Positions 1 through 7,380 of a stretch of DNA of 64,000 nucleotides are shown in pieces. The notes under the pieces are model-generated. The model saw only the letters and a list, made by a program, of their open reading frames with translations. It did not search any database and had not been told where the DNA came from. The position numbers and the translations under genes are program-made. Source of the DNA: Brevundimonas sp. AAP58 (GTDB lineage Bacteria > Pseudomonadota > Alphaproteobacteria > Caulobacterales > Caulobacteraceae); the NCBI RefSeq assembly GCF_001295975.1, contig NZ_LJHU01000018.1, positions 1 through 64,000 of the forward strand. Direction: 5' to 3'. Each line of letters begins with the position of its first letter. The first letter of the stretch is position 1.

Positions 1-1
1 G

Positions 2-1894
2 CGAGACTCCCCCGCCGGTTCGACTGCGCGCGACGTGGCGGCCGCCATCTCGCCCTCGCTGGCCAAGAAGGCGGTGCTGGCCGAGCTGAACGGCGAGCAG
101 CGCGACTTGAACCGGGTGCTGGAGACGGGCGGTTCCTTCCGCCTGATCATGCGCGACGACCCCGAGGCGCTCTACACCATCCGCCACGACACGGCCCATG
201 TGCTGGCCGAGGCCGTGCAGACGCTGTTCCCGGGCACCCAGGTCACCATCGGCCCGGCCATCGAGGACGGCTTCTATTACGATTTTTACCGCGAGACGCC
301 CTTCTCGACCGACGACTTCGCCGCCATCGAGAAGGAGATGGCGAAGATCGTGGACCGGGACGCGAAGTTCGAGCGCGAGGTCTGGGACCGGGACGAGGCC
401 ATCCTGTTCTTCGAGGCGCGCGGCGAGAGCTTCAAGGCCGAGCTGATCCGCGACCTGCCCGAAACCGAGACCATCACCCTGTATCGCCAGGGCGAGTGGA
501 TCGACCTGTGCCGGGGGCCGCACTTCCCCTCCACGCGTCACGTCGGCAAGGCCTTCAAGCTGACCAAGCTGGCCGGGGCCTATTGGCGCGGTGACTCGAA
601 CCGCGAGCAACTGCAGCGCATCTACGGCACCGCCTGGGCGACCAAGGAGGATCTGGACGCCTATCTGAAGCGGCTGGAGGAGGCCGAGAAGCGCGATCAC
701 CGCCGCATCGGCCGCCAGATGGAGCTCTTCCACATGCAGGAAGAGGGCCGGGGCATGGTCTTCTGGCACCCCAAGGGCTGGGTGCTGTGGCAGGTGATCG
801 AGGCCTATATGCGCCGCCGCCTGGACGCCGCCGGCTATGTCGAGGTCAAGACGCCCCAGGTGCTGGACCGCAAGTTCTGGGAGGCCTCGGGCCACTGGGA
901 GAAGTACCGGCCCAATATGTTCGTGTGCGAGACGGTCGAGGGGGAAACGCTCAGCCTCAAGCCGATGAACTGTCCGGGCCATGTGCAGATCTTCGGCATC
1001 GGCCAGAGGTCCTATCGCGAACTGCCGCTGCGCATGGCCGAGTTCGGCGCGTGCCACCGCTATGAGCCGTCCGGGTCGCTGCACGGCCTGATGCGGGTGC
1101 GCGGCTTCACCCAGGACGACGCCCACATCTTCTGCCGCGAGGACCAGATCGTGGAGGAGACGGCGAACTTCATCGCGCTCGCCCGCTCGGTCCACGCCGA
1201 CCTCGGCATGGAGACCGCCTACATCAGCCTCGGCACCCGGCCCGAGGTGCGCGCCGGCACGGACGAATTCTGGGACAAGGCCGAGGCCCTGATGGCCGAG
1301 GCGGCCCGCGCGGCCGGGACCGAGCCGGTGGTGACCGAGGGCGACGGCGCCTTCTACGCGCCCAAGCTGGATTTCGTGGTCAAGGACGCCATCGGCCGCG
1401 AATGGACCTGCGGCACCATCCAGCTGGACTATGTCCTGCCCGAACGTCTGGGCGCGGAGTACGTCGGCGAGGACGGCGGCAAGCACCGGCCGGTCATGCT
1501 GCACCGGGCCATCCTGGGCAGTTTCGAGCGGTTCATCGGCATCATGATCGAGAACTACGCCGGGGCCTTCCCCCTGTGGCTGGCGCCGGTCCAGGCCGTG
1601 GTGGCGACCATCACCTCCGACGCCGACGACTATGCCCACCAGGTCGCCGCCCGGTTCAAGGCCGCCGGCCTGCGCGTCGAGACCGACCTGAGGAACGAGA
1701 AGGTCGGCTACAAGGTGCGCGAACACTCGGTCGGCAAGGTCCCCGTCATCGCCGTCGTCGGCCGCTCCGAGGCCGAAAAGGGCGAGGTGGCGATCCGGCG
1801 GCTGGGCTCGCAGGAGCAGACGGTGGTCAGCCTGGACGAGGCCATCCGCATCCTGACAGTGGAGGCGACGCCGCCGGATTTGAGGAGGGGGTAA
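2..1894 (+). CDS. thrS: Threonyl-tRNA synthetase, 5' end cut off by the window
   Basis: Charges tRNA-Thr with threonine in the cytoplasm. The frame is open from base 2, and residues before the first possible GTG (35) read as TGS-domain sequence (...[17 protein letters not shown]), so the true start lies upstream and part of the TGS domain is missing. Visible parts in order: editing domain ([20 protein letters not shown]), class II core with zinc-site MNCPGH, motif 2 region [20 protein letters not shown], motif 3 ([16 protein letters not shown]), and a C-terminal anticodon-binding domain beginning near FPLWLAPVQ. The length and motif order are normal for ThrS. It ends with TAA at 1892-1894. 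No convincing terminator follows before the convergent small gene. Confidence 0.98.
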   Translation, partial: RDSPAGSTARDVAAAISPSLAKKAVLAELNGEQRDLNRVLETGGSFRLIMRDDPEALYTIRHDTAHVLAEAVQTLFPGTQVTIGPAIEDGFYYDFYRETPFSTDDFAAIEKEMAKIVDRDAKFEREVWDRDEAILFFEARGESFKAELIRDLPETETITLYRQGEWIDLCRGPHFPSTRHVGKAFKLTKLAGAYWRGDSNREQLQRIYGTAWATKEDLDAYLKRLEEAEKRDHRRIGRQMELFHMQEEGRGMVFWHPKGWVLWQVIEAYMRRRLDAAGYVEVKTPQVLDRKFWEASGHWEKYRPNMFVCETVEGETLSLKPMNCPGHVQIFGIGQRSYRELPLRMAEFGACHRYEPSGSLHGLMRVRGFTQDDAHIFCREDQIVEETANFIALARSVHADLGMETAYISLGTRPEVRAGTDEFWDKAEALMAEAARAAGTEPVVTEGDGAFYAPKLDFVVKDAIGREWTCGTIQLDYVLPERLGAEYVGEDGGKHRPVMLHRAILGSFERFIGIMIENYAGAFPLWLAPVQAVVATITSDADDYAHQVAARFKAAGLRVETDLRNEKVGYKVREHSVGKVPVIAVVGRSEAEKGEVAIRRLGSQEQTVVSLDEAIRILTVEATPPDLRRG

Positions 1895-1964
1895 TGTATA
1901 ATGCTGAGAGGCGTCGGGGCCGTATCAGGCCCGAGGCGAATCCGCGCGCTCGAGCCTCCGCACG

Positions 1965-2378
1965 TCAGGAGGGGTACCGCCCGAGAAAATCGTCCAATGT
2001 TAGGCTTATGGGGCCGTCACTCTCTCGGGGACGGCAGACCGCCTCGAACTGCGCGGCTAACTCTGGCTCCGTCGCCAGGAAATGGATACGTGCCGGCGCA
2101 AACGACTGGCGAACGGGGTCTTGTTCGGTGCTCCACGTTGTGCTGCCTCGGTCGATGCGGGTGCCTGCTGCGCAATCGAAAACAGAGAAGGTGTGAGTGT
2201 AAAGACCCGCCCGCCCTGACAACACTATTCGCATGATTTCGGGCTCGTTTGGTTCGTCAGGACCAACACGTATCGCAGTCCGCTGCCCAGCCACGATGCC
2301 AGTGTGGCGCCAGCCAGATTCCGGTTGGGCTTGACCTCCCACGAGCATGGCCACCAACATCGCGACATGGGTCATCAT
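1965..2378 (-). CDS. Small hypothetical protein, partner of the JAMM-like gene
   Basis: A 137-residue protein I do not recognise. It starts on an ATG that overlaps the stop of the upstream gene as ATGA (2375-2378), so the two are almost certainly translationally coupled. The N-terminus has a short hydrophobic run (MMTHVAMLVAMLVGG) that could be a weak signal peptide, although it lacks the usual positive charges. Two cysteines (FDCAAG, EAVCRP) could form a disulfide if it is exported. Coupling to a DUF4329/JAMM-like protein makes an immunity or accessory role possible, but that is inference only. Confidence 0.6.
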   Translation of the reverse strand: MMTHVAMLVAMLVGGQAQPESGWRHTGIVAGQRTAIRVGPDEPNEPEIMRIVLSGRAGLYTHTFSVFDCAAGTRIDRGSTTWSTEQDPVRQSFAPARIHFLATEPELAAQFEAVCRPRESDGPISLTLDDFLGRYPS

Positions 2379-3124
2379 GGGACAGTTGGGCAGAAGGTTG
2401 CGTTAGGATCGACGAACCGGGGGACAAACGTCCCGGATTGTGCCGTTGACTCGTCGGAGAGGTTTGCTCGAGTCACTTGATTCAAATACTGATTTGTATT
2501 GGGATTCAGGTATGATGCCGCCGTGTAAATGCTTATTGAGTTCGGAGCAGACCTGTTTTCCACTAGCCATCTCGCGAAGGCGAAATCTCCTGGCGAAGGG
2601 ATACCTGCGTTAACGCCAGGGTGAGAGTGTATAAATCCGACTGGAATGCTGCCCGCGCAACCGTCAGGGTTAATCGCTACAGTAGGCTGACTATCTGGCT
2701 GACCGTCGGGTCCATAGTAGATTATCTGCCTGCCGTCCTCACCGAGAATTGGAGGACCGTCATGGATCGGGCCGAGCATCAAGGTTCCGTCACCAGCTTG
2801 GCAGATAAGCGCGCCAAACTCGCGATTTTGTAAGTCTTCTGAGAAACGCGCAAATGCGGCGGCCAAAAGCGCGGAAACAGCGGCACGGGCCATGGCGTCT
2901 GAGTCCCATTGTCGGCGACCTTCCTCGCTGGGACACGCTATCTGCTCCTCAGTAAATCCCTCCGGGATCGGCGCATTGGGATCGTCGGTGATCTGTTGTT
3001 GCTGGTCTCCAGTGCCCGTGCCTTTCGTTGGCCACTGGATCGTAGCATAGGGGCTCGGTGCACGGCGCGTTTGCCCGTTGACGATTACGTCTCCGACCGT
3101 CGTCGGGGGACCAGTGTCTGTCAT
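2375..3124 (-). CDS. JAMM/MPN-type (DUF4329-like) putative metalloprotease domain protein
   Basis: A 249-residue protein. The central part has the layout of a JAMM/MPN metalloprotease: a glutamate in a first strand (REFGALICQ, about residue 103), then VGFIHSHPG followed by PSPGDF (about residues 167-186), giving E...H-x-H...S...D. This order matches DUF4329-type domains, which are often fused to polymorphic toxin or Rhs-type proteins. There is no signal peptide. The N-terminus is a low-complexity, proline-rich tail with a VIVNGQTRR segment. Base composition here and just upstream (3130-3250) is clearly more AT-rich than the neighbours, which suggests acquisition. It is coupled to the downstream 137-residue gene. 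The protease-like fold is fairly secure; activity and substrate are unknown. Confidence 0.75.
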   Translation of the reverse strand: MTDTGPPTTVGDVIVNGQTRRAPSPYATIQWPTKGTGTGDQQQQITDDPNAPIPEGFTEEQIACPSEEGRRQWDSDAMARAAVSALLAAAFARFSEDLQNREFGALICQAGDGTLMLGPIHDGPPILGEDGRQIIYYGPDGQPDSQPTVAINPDGCAGSIPVGFIHSHPGVNAGIPSPGDFAFARWLVENRSAPNSISIYTAASYLNPNTNQYLNQVTRANLSDESTAQSGTFVPRFVDPNATFCPTVP

Positions 3125-3351
3125 ACGTCGTCTCGGACAAAATTCTTGATCACCCGCTCAAATATATGTGAGAAAGTCTTCAGTATCAATGAAATAATTT
3201 GGCACACTGGATCCAACCTAAATCTCGCGTGAAGTATAGCGTTCTAATGCCGACGGCCTACAGATTCATCTCCAGATCTCCGATAAGCAAGCACTCGACG
3301 AAGAACTGGATTGCTCCTTAAATCTCGTCTCCCTAGGCCTAAACGCAGCCC
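3125..3351. other. AT-rich intergenic region
   Basis: This 227-base stretch separates the JAMM-like gene from the divergent oxidoreductase gene and must hold promoters for both. It is distinctly richer in A and T (for example around 3150-3240) than the rest of the window. I see no repeat, tRNA or confident -35/-10 pair. Confidence 0.5.
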
Positions 3352-4353
3352 ATGACCGCCCTCTCCATCCTCGACCTCGCGCCCGTTCCCGAGGGGTCCG
3401 ACGTGTCGCGGGCGCTGGCCAACACCCTCGACCTGGCCCGCCACGCCGAACGGCTGGGCTATCGGCGCTACTGGCTGGCGGAGCATCACAACATGCCGGG
3501 CATCGCCTCGGCGGCGACGTCGGTGGTGATCGGGGCGGTGGCGGCGGCGACGAGGACGATCCGGGTCGGGGCCGGCGGGATCATGCTGCCCAACCATGCG
3601 CCCCTCGTCATCGCCGAGCAGTTCGGCACGCTGGCGGCGCTCCATCCCGGGCGGATCGACCTGGGGCTGGGCCGGGCGCCGGGGTCGGACATGGCGACCG
3701 CGCGGGCCCTGCGGCGCAACCTCGCCGGCGACGCCGACAGCTTCCCCCAGGACGTGGTCGAGCTCATGCACTGGTTCGAGCCGGCCGAGGAGGGCCAGCG
3801 GCTGCGCGCCAATCCCGGCGAGGGGCAGGACGTGCCGATCTGGATCCTGGGGTCGTCGACCTTCGGCGCGCAGCTGGCGGCGCATCTGGGCCTGCCCTAT
3901 GCCTTCGCCAGCCATTTCGCGCCCGGCGAGATGATGGCGGCGATCCGCCTCTATCGCGAGACCTTCCGGCCCTCGGCGCGGCTGGACCGGCCCTATGTCA
4001 TGCTGGGCTTCAACGTCTTCGCCGCCGAGACGGACGAGGCGGCGCGGCTGTTGTTCACCTCGGTCCAGCAGGCGTTCGTCAACCTGAGGACCGGGCGGCC
4101 CGGCAAGCTGCCGCCGCCGGTCGAGGGCTATGCAGAACGTCTGGACCCGGCGGCGCGGGCCATGATCGACCAGGCCCTGTCGTGCTCGGCAGTCGGAGGC
4201 CCCGCGACGGTGCGCGATCAGATGCGGGCCTTCGTCGATCGCACCGGAGCCGACGAGCTGATGATCACCAGCCAGATCTGGGACCATGCCGCGCGGGTCC
4301 GCTCGCTGGAAATCCTCGCGGAAACAAGGGCGGACTTGGCCAAGGCGGCCTGA
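3352..4353 (+). CDS. LLM-class flavin-dependent oxidoreductase (luciferase-like)
   Basis: 333 residues covering a complete bacterial-luciferase-like TIM barrel. Motifs typical of the YhbW/MsnO8-type subgroup are present: LDLAPV near the start, [15 protein letters not shown] (about residues 39-53), [23 protein letters not shown], and [14 protein letters not shown]. Members use FMN or F420-type flavins for monooxygenation of small molecules; the substrate cannot be read from sequence. It appears monocistronic, with the yciF-like gene downstream having its own stress promoter. Confidence 0.9.
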   Translation: MTALSILDLAPVPEGSDVSRALANTLDLARHAERLGYRRYWLAEHHNMPGIASAATSVVIGAVAAATRTIRVGAGGIMLPNHAPLVIAEQFGTLAALHPGRIDLGLGRAPGSDMATARALRRNLAGDADSFPQDVVELMHWFEPAEEGQRLRANPGEGQDVPIWILGSSTFGAQLAAHLGLPYAFASHFAPGEMMAAIRLYRETFRPSARLDRPYVMLGFNVFAAETDEAARLLFTSVQQAFVNLRTGRPGKLPPPVEGYAERLDPAARAMIDQALSCSAVGGPATVRDQMRAFVDRTGADELMITSQIWDHAARVRSLEILAETRADLAKAA

Positions 4354-4403
4354 CTGGCGGCCAAGCGTGGCCTTAAGTCATTGATTTAACAAGCTTGGCT
4401 TTC

Positions 4404-4428
4404 GGAACGGGGACGGCAGGGCATCGTT
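4404..4428 (+). promoter_or_regulatory. EcfG (general stress sigma factor) promoter for the YciF-like gene
   Basis: GGAAC at 4404-4408 and CGTT at 4425-4428 are separated by exactly 16 bases. This matches the alphaproteobacterial EcfG/SigT consensus GGAAC-N16/17-CGTT. Transcription would start around 4435, about 25 bases before the ATG at 4460. Confidence 0.75.
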
Positions 4429-4459
4429 CTATGGGCTCATCCCTGGAAGGAGTTGACCC

Positions 4460-4960
4460 ATGGCCGACAAGACCCTCGACACCCTGTTCCACGACACGCT
4501 GAAGGACATCTATTACGCCGAGCGCAAGATCCTGAAGTCCCTGCCCAAGATGCAGCGCGCGGCCCAGTCGCCCGAGCTGAAGGCGGCCTTCGAGAAGCAC
4601 ATCGGCCAAACCGAAGGCCAGATCGAGCGCCTGCAGCAGGTGTTCGACATCATCGGCAAGCCGGCACGCGGCAAGACCTGCGACGCCATTGAAGGCATCC
4701 TGGCCGAGGGCGACGAGATCGCCGAGGAGTACAAGGGCACGGCGGCGCTGGACGCCGGCCTGCTCGCGGCGGCCCAGGCCGTGGAGCACTATGAGATCAC
4801 CCGCTACGGCACGCTGAAGCGCTGGGCTCTGGTGCTCGGCATGAAGGACGCGGCCCGCCTGCTGGACGAGACGTTGCAGGAGGAGAGCCAGACCGACACC
4901 GACCTCACCGCCATCGCCGACGCCGCCGTCAACGCCGAGGCCATGCAGAAGGCGGCCTGA
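4460..4960 (+). CDS. YciF/YciE-type ferritin-like stress protein (DUF892)
   Basis: 166 residues, all helical, with the DUF892 pattern: DTLKDIYYAERKILKSLPKM at the N-terminus, then FEKHIGQTEGQIERL, and AVEHYEITRYGTL in the third helix. The Glu/His residues in these helices form a ferritin-like four-helix bundle di-metal site in the family. Such proteins are induced by osmotic, stationary-phase and general stress. Start chosen at the ATG at 4460, preceded by AGGAG at 4448-4452. The EcfG-type promoter upstream supports membership of the general stress regulon. Confidence 0.93.
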   Translation: MADKTLDTLFHDTLKDIYYAERKILKSLPKMQRAAQSPELKAAFEKHIGQTEGQIERLQQVFDIIGKPARGKTCDAIEGILAEGDEIAEEYKGTAALDAGLLAAAQAVEHYEITRYGTLKRWALVLGMKDAARLLDETLQEESQTDTDLTAIADAAVNAEAMQKAA

Positions 4961-4972
4961 CCTCAGAGCGCC

Positions 4973-5189
4973 TTGTCATCCCGGAAATCGCGCCAGCGAT
5001 TATCCGGGACGCAGGGACGCTTTGAAGGGCAAGCCCCGGAAGGTGCGAAGCGCCTGTCCGGGGCAATGGTCGACGATCCACCATTCTCCCGGACAATCGC
5101 TGGCGCGATTTCCGGGAGTTTCGGGTTCGGCGACGCCGCGTCCCGGCTTTCCCCCCGGCTCCGGGCCGGGGTTCGGCCGGGATGACAAC
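4973..5189. repeat. Large palindromic intergenic element (cloverleaf-like)
   Basis: The ends are inverted copies of TTGTCATCCCGG (4973-4984) and CCGGGATGACAA (5178-5189). Inside is a 31-base inverted repeat, 4979-5009 against 5087-5117, with one mismatch. It encloses a further stem, GCCCCGGA (5033-5040) against TCCGGGGC (5057-5064). It has no coding potential of its own. Elements with GTCATCCCGG ends are a recurrent repeat type in Caulobacteraceae and related alphaproteobacteria. Confidence 0.85.
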
Positions 5190-5213
5190 ACAGCGCCAAT
5201 CCGATGGGTCGGT

Positions 5214-5861
5214 TCAGGGCCGCCGGCCGTCGACGTTTCCGGGCGGAGAATAGCGGCAGGCGAGCAGCTGCTGGCCCTCGCGCGCCTCGATCGCGCAGCC
5301 CACGTGGGTGGTGCCCGACCAGATCAGCTGGGTGTAGTGGCCGACGGCCGTCCAGTTCCCGGTTCGGCTGACGTTCGGAAAGACACCGGGGCGGTAGTCC
5401 GTGCGCTGCCGGGTCCAGTCCTCGACCATCTCCTCCGGCGTCCAGACCCGGTCACCCCAGCCGGTCCACAGATTCTCGCCGTGCCCATGCGGACGCGGGT
5501 CGTGGGCGAAGCGCCTGGTGGCCATCAGTTCGCGGGCCCAGACGCGCGCCTCGACCTCTAGATCCGCGCTCCAGACAAGCGGCGGCGCCCCGACCCGGCG
5601 GCGCTCGGCGTTGTGGGCGTCGAGCAGCCGGACTTCGACCGAGGCCGACGGGCGACTGTCCTGCGGCGGGGTGATGGGGACGACGACCCGGGCGTTTTGC
5701 GATGGCGGCTCGATCCAGCGCGGGCCGCCGGGATCGGCGGGCACAGGGACCGGGGCAGGTGCCACGGCTGGGGCTGAAACAGGAGAGGGGCCAATGGCCG
5801 GAACAAGGGCGCAAGCCGAGGTCAGGGAGGCGGCGACGGCGGAGGCGGCAAGGCGTATCAT
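5214..5861 (-). CDS. Secreted CAP-domain (SCP/PR1-like) protein
   Basis: 215 residues. An N-terminal export signal (MIRLAASAVAASLTSAC) may be a lipoprotein signal, but threonine at the -3 position makes the lipobox imperfect. A proline/alanine-rich linker (about 20-55) follows, then a CAP domain (about 75-210). CAP hallmarks are LLDAHNAERRRVGAPPL, a GENLWTGW segment and GHYTQLIWSGTTHVGCA, with the two histidines and a glutamate that line the family's cavity. Bacterial CAP proteins are extracytoplasmic; functions are poorly defined. It stands alone, divergent from the beta-oxidation genes. Confidence 0.9.
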   Translation of the reverse strand: MIRLAASAVAASLTSACALVPAIGPSPVSAPAVAPAPVPVPADPGGPRWIEPPSQNARVVVPITPPQDSRPSASVEVRLLDAHNAERRRVGAPPLVWSADLEVEARVWARELMATRRFAHDPRPHGHGENLWTGWGDRVWTPEEMVEDWTRQRTDYRPGVFPNVSRTGNWTAVGHYTQLIWSGTTHVGCAIEAREGQQLLACRYSPPGNVDGRRP

Positions 5862-5915
5862 GGCGTTCTCAATAGCCGACGCGCGCGGCCGTTCCGTGTC
5901 AAGGTAACTCTTATC

Positions 5916-5944
5916 TTGACGTTGACGTAAACGTCCGCTTTAGA
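5916..5944 (+). promoter_or_regulatory. Promoter and palindromic operator of the beta-oxidation genes
   Basis: -35 TTGACG (5916-5921), 17-base spacer, -10 TTTAGA (5939-5944). The spacer is almost filled by an 18-base palindrome, GACGTTGACGTAAACGTC (5918-5935), in which 16 of 18 positions are symmetric. An operator overlapping -35 and the spacer points to repression, or to MerR-type spacer control. The ACGT-core palindrome resembles sites described for regulators of acyl-CoA and branched-chain catabolism (FadR/LiuR/PsrA-type); which one acts here is not known. Confidence 0.65.
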
Positions 5945-5981
5945 GCCTTCACGCGATCCGTCCTCAATGGAGACCCACACC

Positions 5982-7187
5982 ATGACCGACGCCTATATCT
6001 ACGACGCGGTTCGAACCCCGCGCGGCAAGGGCAAGAAGGACGGGTCCCTGCACGAGATCACCGCCCTGTCGCTGGCCAGCCAGGTGCTGGAAAGCCTGCG
6101 CGACCGCAACGGGCTGGATACGTCGAAAGTCGACGACGTCATCCTGGGCTGCGTCTCGCCAGTCGGCGAACAGGGTGCCGACATCGCCCGCACCGCCGTG
6201 CTGAACTCCGGCTGGGCCCAGACGGTCGCCGGTGTCCAGATCAACCGCTTCTGCGCCTCGGGCCTGGAGGCCGTGAACATGGCGGCGGCCAAGGTGAAAT
6301 CCGGCGAGGCCGACTTCGCCGTCGGCGGCGGCGTCGAGGCGATGAGCCGCGTGCCGATGGGCAGTGACGGCGGGGCCTGGCCGGTCGATCCGTCCAGCGC
6401 CTTTTCGACCTATTTCGTGCCCCAGGGCGTGTCGGCTGACATGATCGCCTCCAAGTGGGGCTTTTCCCGCGACGACGTCGACGCCTATGCGGTCGAGAGC
6501 CACAAGCGCTCGGCCAGGAGCTGGGCCGAGGGCCGGTTCTCCAAGTCGGTCGTGCCGGTCAAGGACCAGCTGGGCCTGACCATCCTGGACCACGACGAGA
6601 CCATCCGTCCGAACACGGATATGCAGACCCTGGGCGCGTTGAACCCGTCCTTCGCCATGATGGGCGAGATGGCCTTCGACGCCGTGATCAACCAGCGCTA
6701 CCCCGAGGTCGAGCGCGTCAACCACGTCCATACGCCGGGCAACAGCTCGGGCATCGTCGACGGATCGGCGGGCGTGCTGATCGGCTCACTGGAAGCCGGC
6801 AAGGCCTTGGGCCTGAAGCCGCGGGCGAAGATCCGGGGCGCCGCCTCGATCGGGTCGGAGCCCTCGATCATGCTGACGGGACCCGAGTTTGTGGCCAACA
6901 AGCTGCTGGGCAAGCTGGGCATGTCAAAGTCTGACATCGACCTGTGGGAGCTGAACGAGGCCTTCGCCGCCGTGGTGCTGCGCTTCATGCAGGCGCTCGA
7001 CATCCCGCACGACCAGATCAACGTCTGCGGCGGCGCCATCGCCATGGGCCACCCGCTGGGGGCCACCGGCGCCATGATCACCGGCGTTGTGCTGGACGAG
7101 CTGGAGCGCTCGGACAAGGAAACCGCCCTCATCACCCTGTGCATCGGCGGCGGCATGGGCACCGCCACGGTGATCGAGCGGGTTTGA
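5982..7187 (+). CDS. fadA: Acetyl-CoA C-acyltransferase (thiolase)
   Basis: 401 residues. Catalyses the thiolytic last step of fatty-acid beta-oxidation. The nucleophilic cysteine lies in [13 protein letters not shown] (about residue 90), the histidine of NEAF motif near [11 protein letters not shown], and the acid/base region in [15 protein letters not shown] and CIGGGMGTA. An ATG at 5967 is in frame, but GGAG at 5969-5972 is spaced well for the ATG at 5982, which also gives the usual thiolase N-terminus. It is followed after 193 bases by the FadJ-type gene, forming a fad pair expressed from the palindrome-overlapped promoter. Confidence 0.93.
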   Translation: MTDAYIYDAVRTPRGKGKKDGSLHEITALSLASQVLESLRDRNGLDTSKVDDVILGCVSPVGEQGADIARTAVLNSGWAQTVAGVQINRFCASGLEAVNMAAAKVKSGEADFAVGGGVEAMSRVPMGSDGGAWPVDPSSAFSTYFVPQGVSADMIASKWGFSRDDVDAYAVESHKRSARSWAEGRFSKSVVPVKDQLGLTILDHDETIRPNTDMQTLGALNPSFAMMGEMAFDAVINQRYPEVERVNHVHTPGNSSGIVDGSAGVLIGSLEAGKALGLKPRAKIRGAASIGSEPSIMLTGPEFVANKLLGKLGMSKSDIDLWELNEAFAAVVLRFMQALDIPHDQINVCGGAIAMGHPLGATGAMITGVVLDELERSDKETALITLCIGGGMGTATVIERV

Positions 7188-7212
7188 TTTTCACGGGGTC
7201 GCCCCCTCTTCT

Positions 7213-7356
7213 CCCTTCCCCTCGAGGGGGAAGGGCCAGGGATGGGGTGGACCCCCGGTCTTTCCGGCGAGCCCGGAAGACTCCGGAGTCTTCGAGTCTG
7301 GACGGCGGGCATCCTGCCTCCACCCCATCCCAACCCTTCCCCCTCGAGGGGAAGGG
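7213..7356. repeat. Palindromic repeat, intergenic copy (CCCCTCGAGGGGG-type)
   Basis: Each end is itself palindromic, around CCCCTCGAGGGGG: 7213-7235 and 7334-7356. Inside these are inverted GGGATGGGGTGG (7240-7251) and CCACCCCATCCC (7320-7331) segments and a central palindrome, GAAGACTCCGGAGTCTTC. It lies between fadA and fadJ. A homologous copy with the same ends and the same GACTCCG core lies inside the E2 gene at 22137-22285. Confidence 0.85.
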
Positions 7357-7380
7357 CTTTCGAGAGAAGGCCTGACAGCC

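Noticed and set aside
1402-2236. Plus-strand frames overlapping the end of thrS and running past it
   Set aside because: They are out-of-frame readings of thrS that continue over the minus-strand small gene, with Arg/Gly/Pro-rich products and no start signals.
2621-3232. Plus-strand frames of 70 and 107 codons opposite the JAMM-like gene
   Set aside because: No ribosome-binding site or recognisable motif, and the opposite strand holds a protein with a clear JAMM pattern coupled to a second gene.
4374-4390. CtrA binding site (TTAA-N7-TTAA) before the YciF-like gene
   Set aside because: Two TTAA motifs are present but nine bases apart instead of seven. The EcfG promoter just downstream explains the region better.
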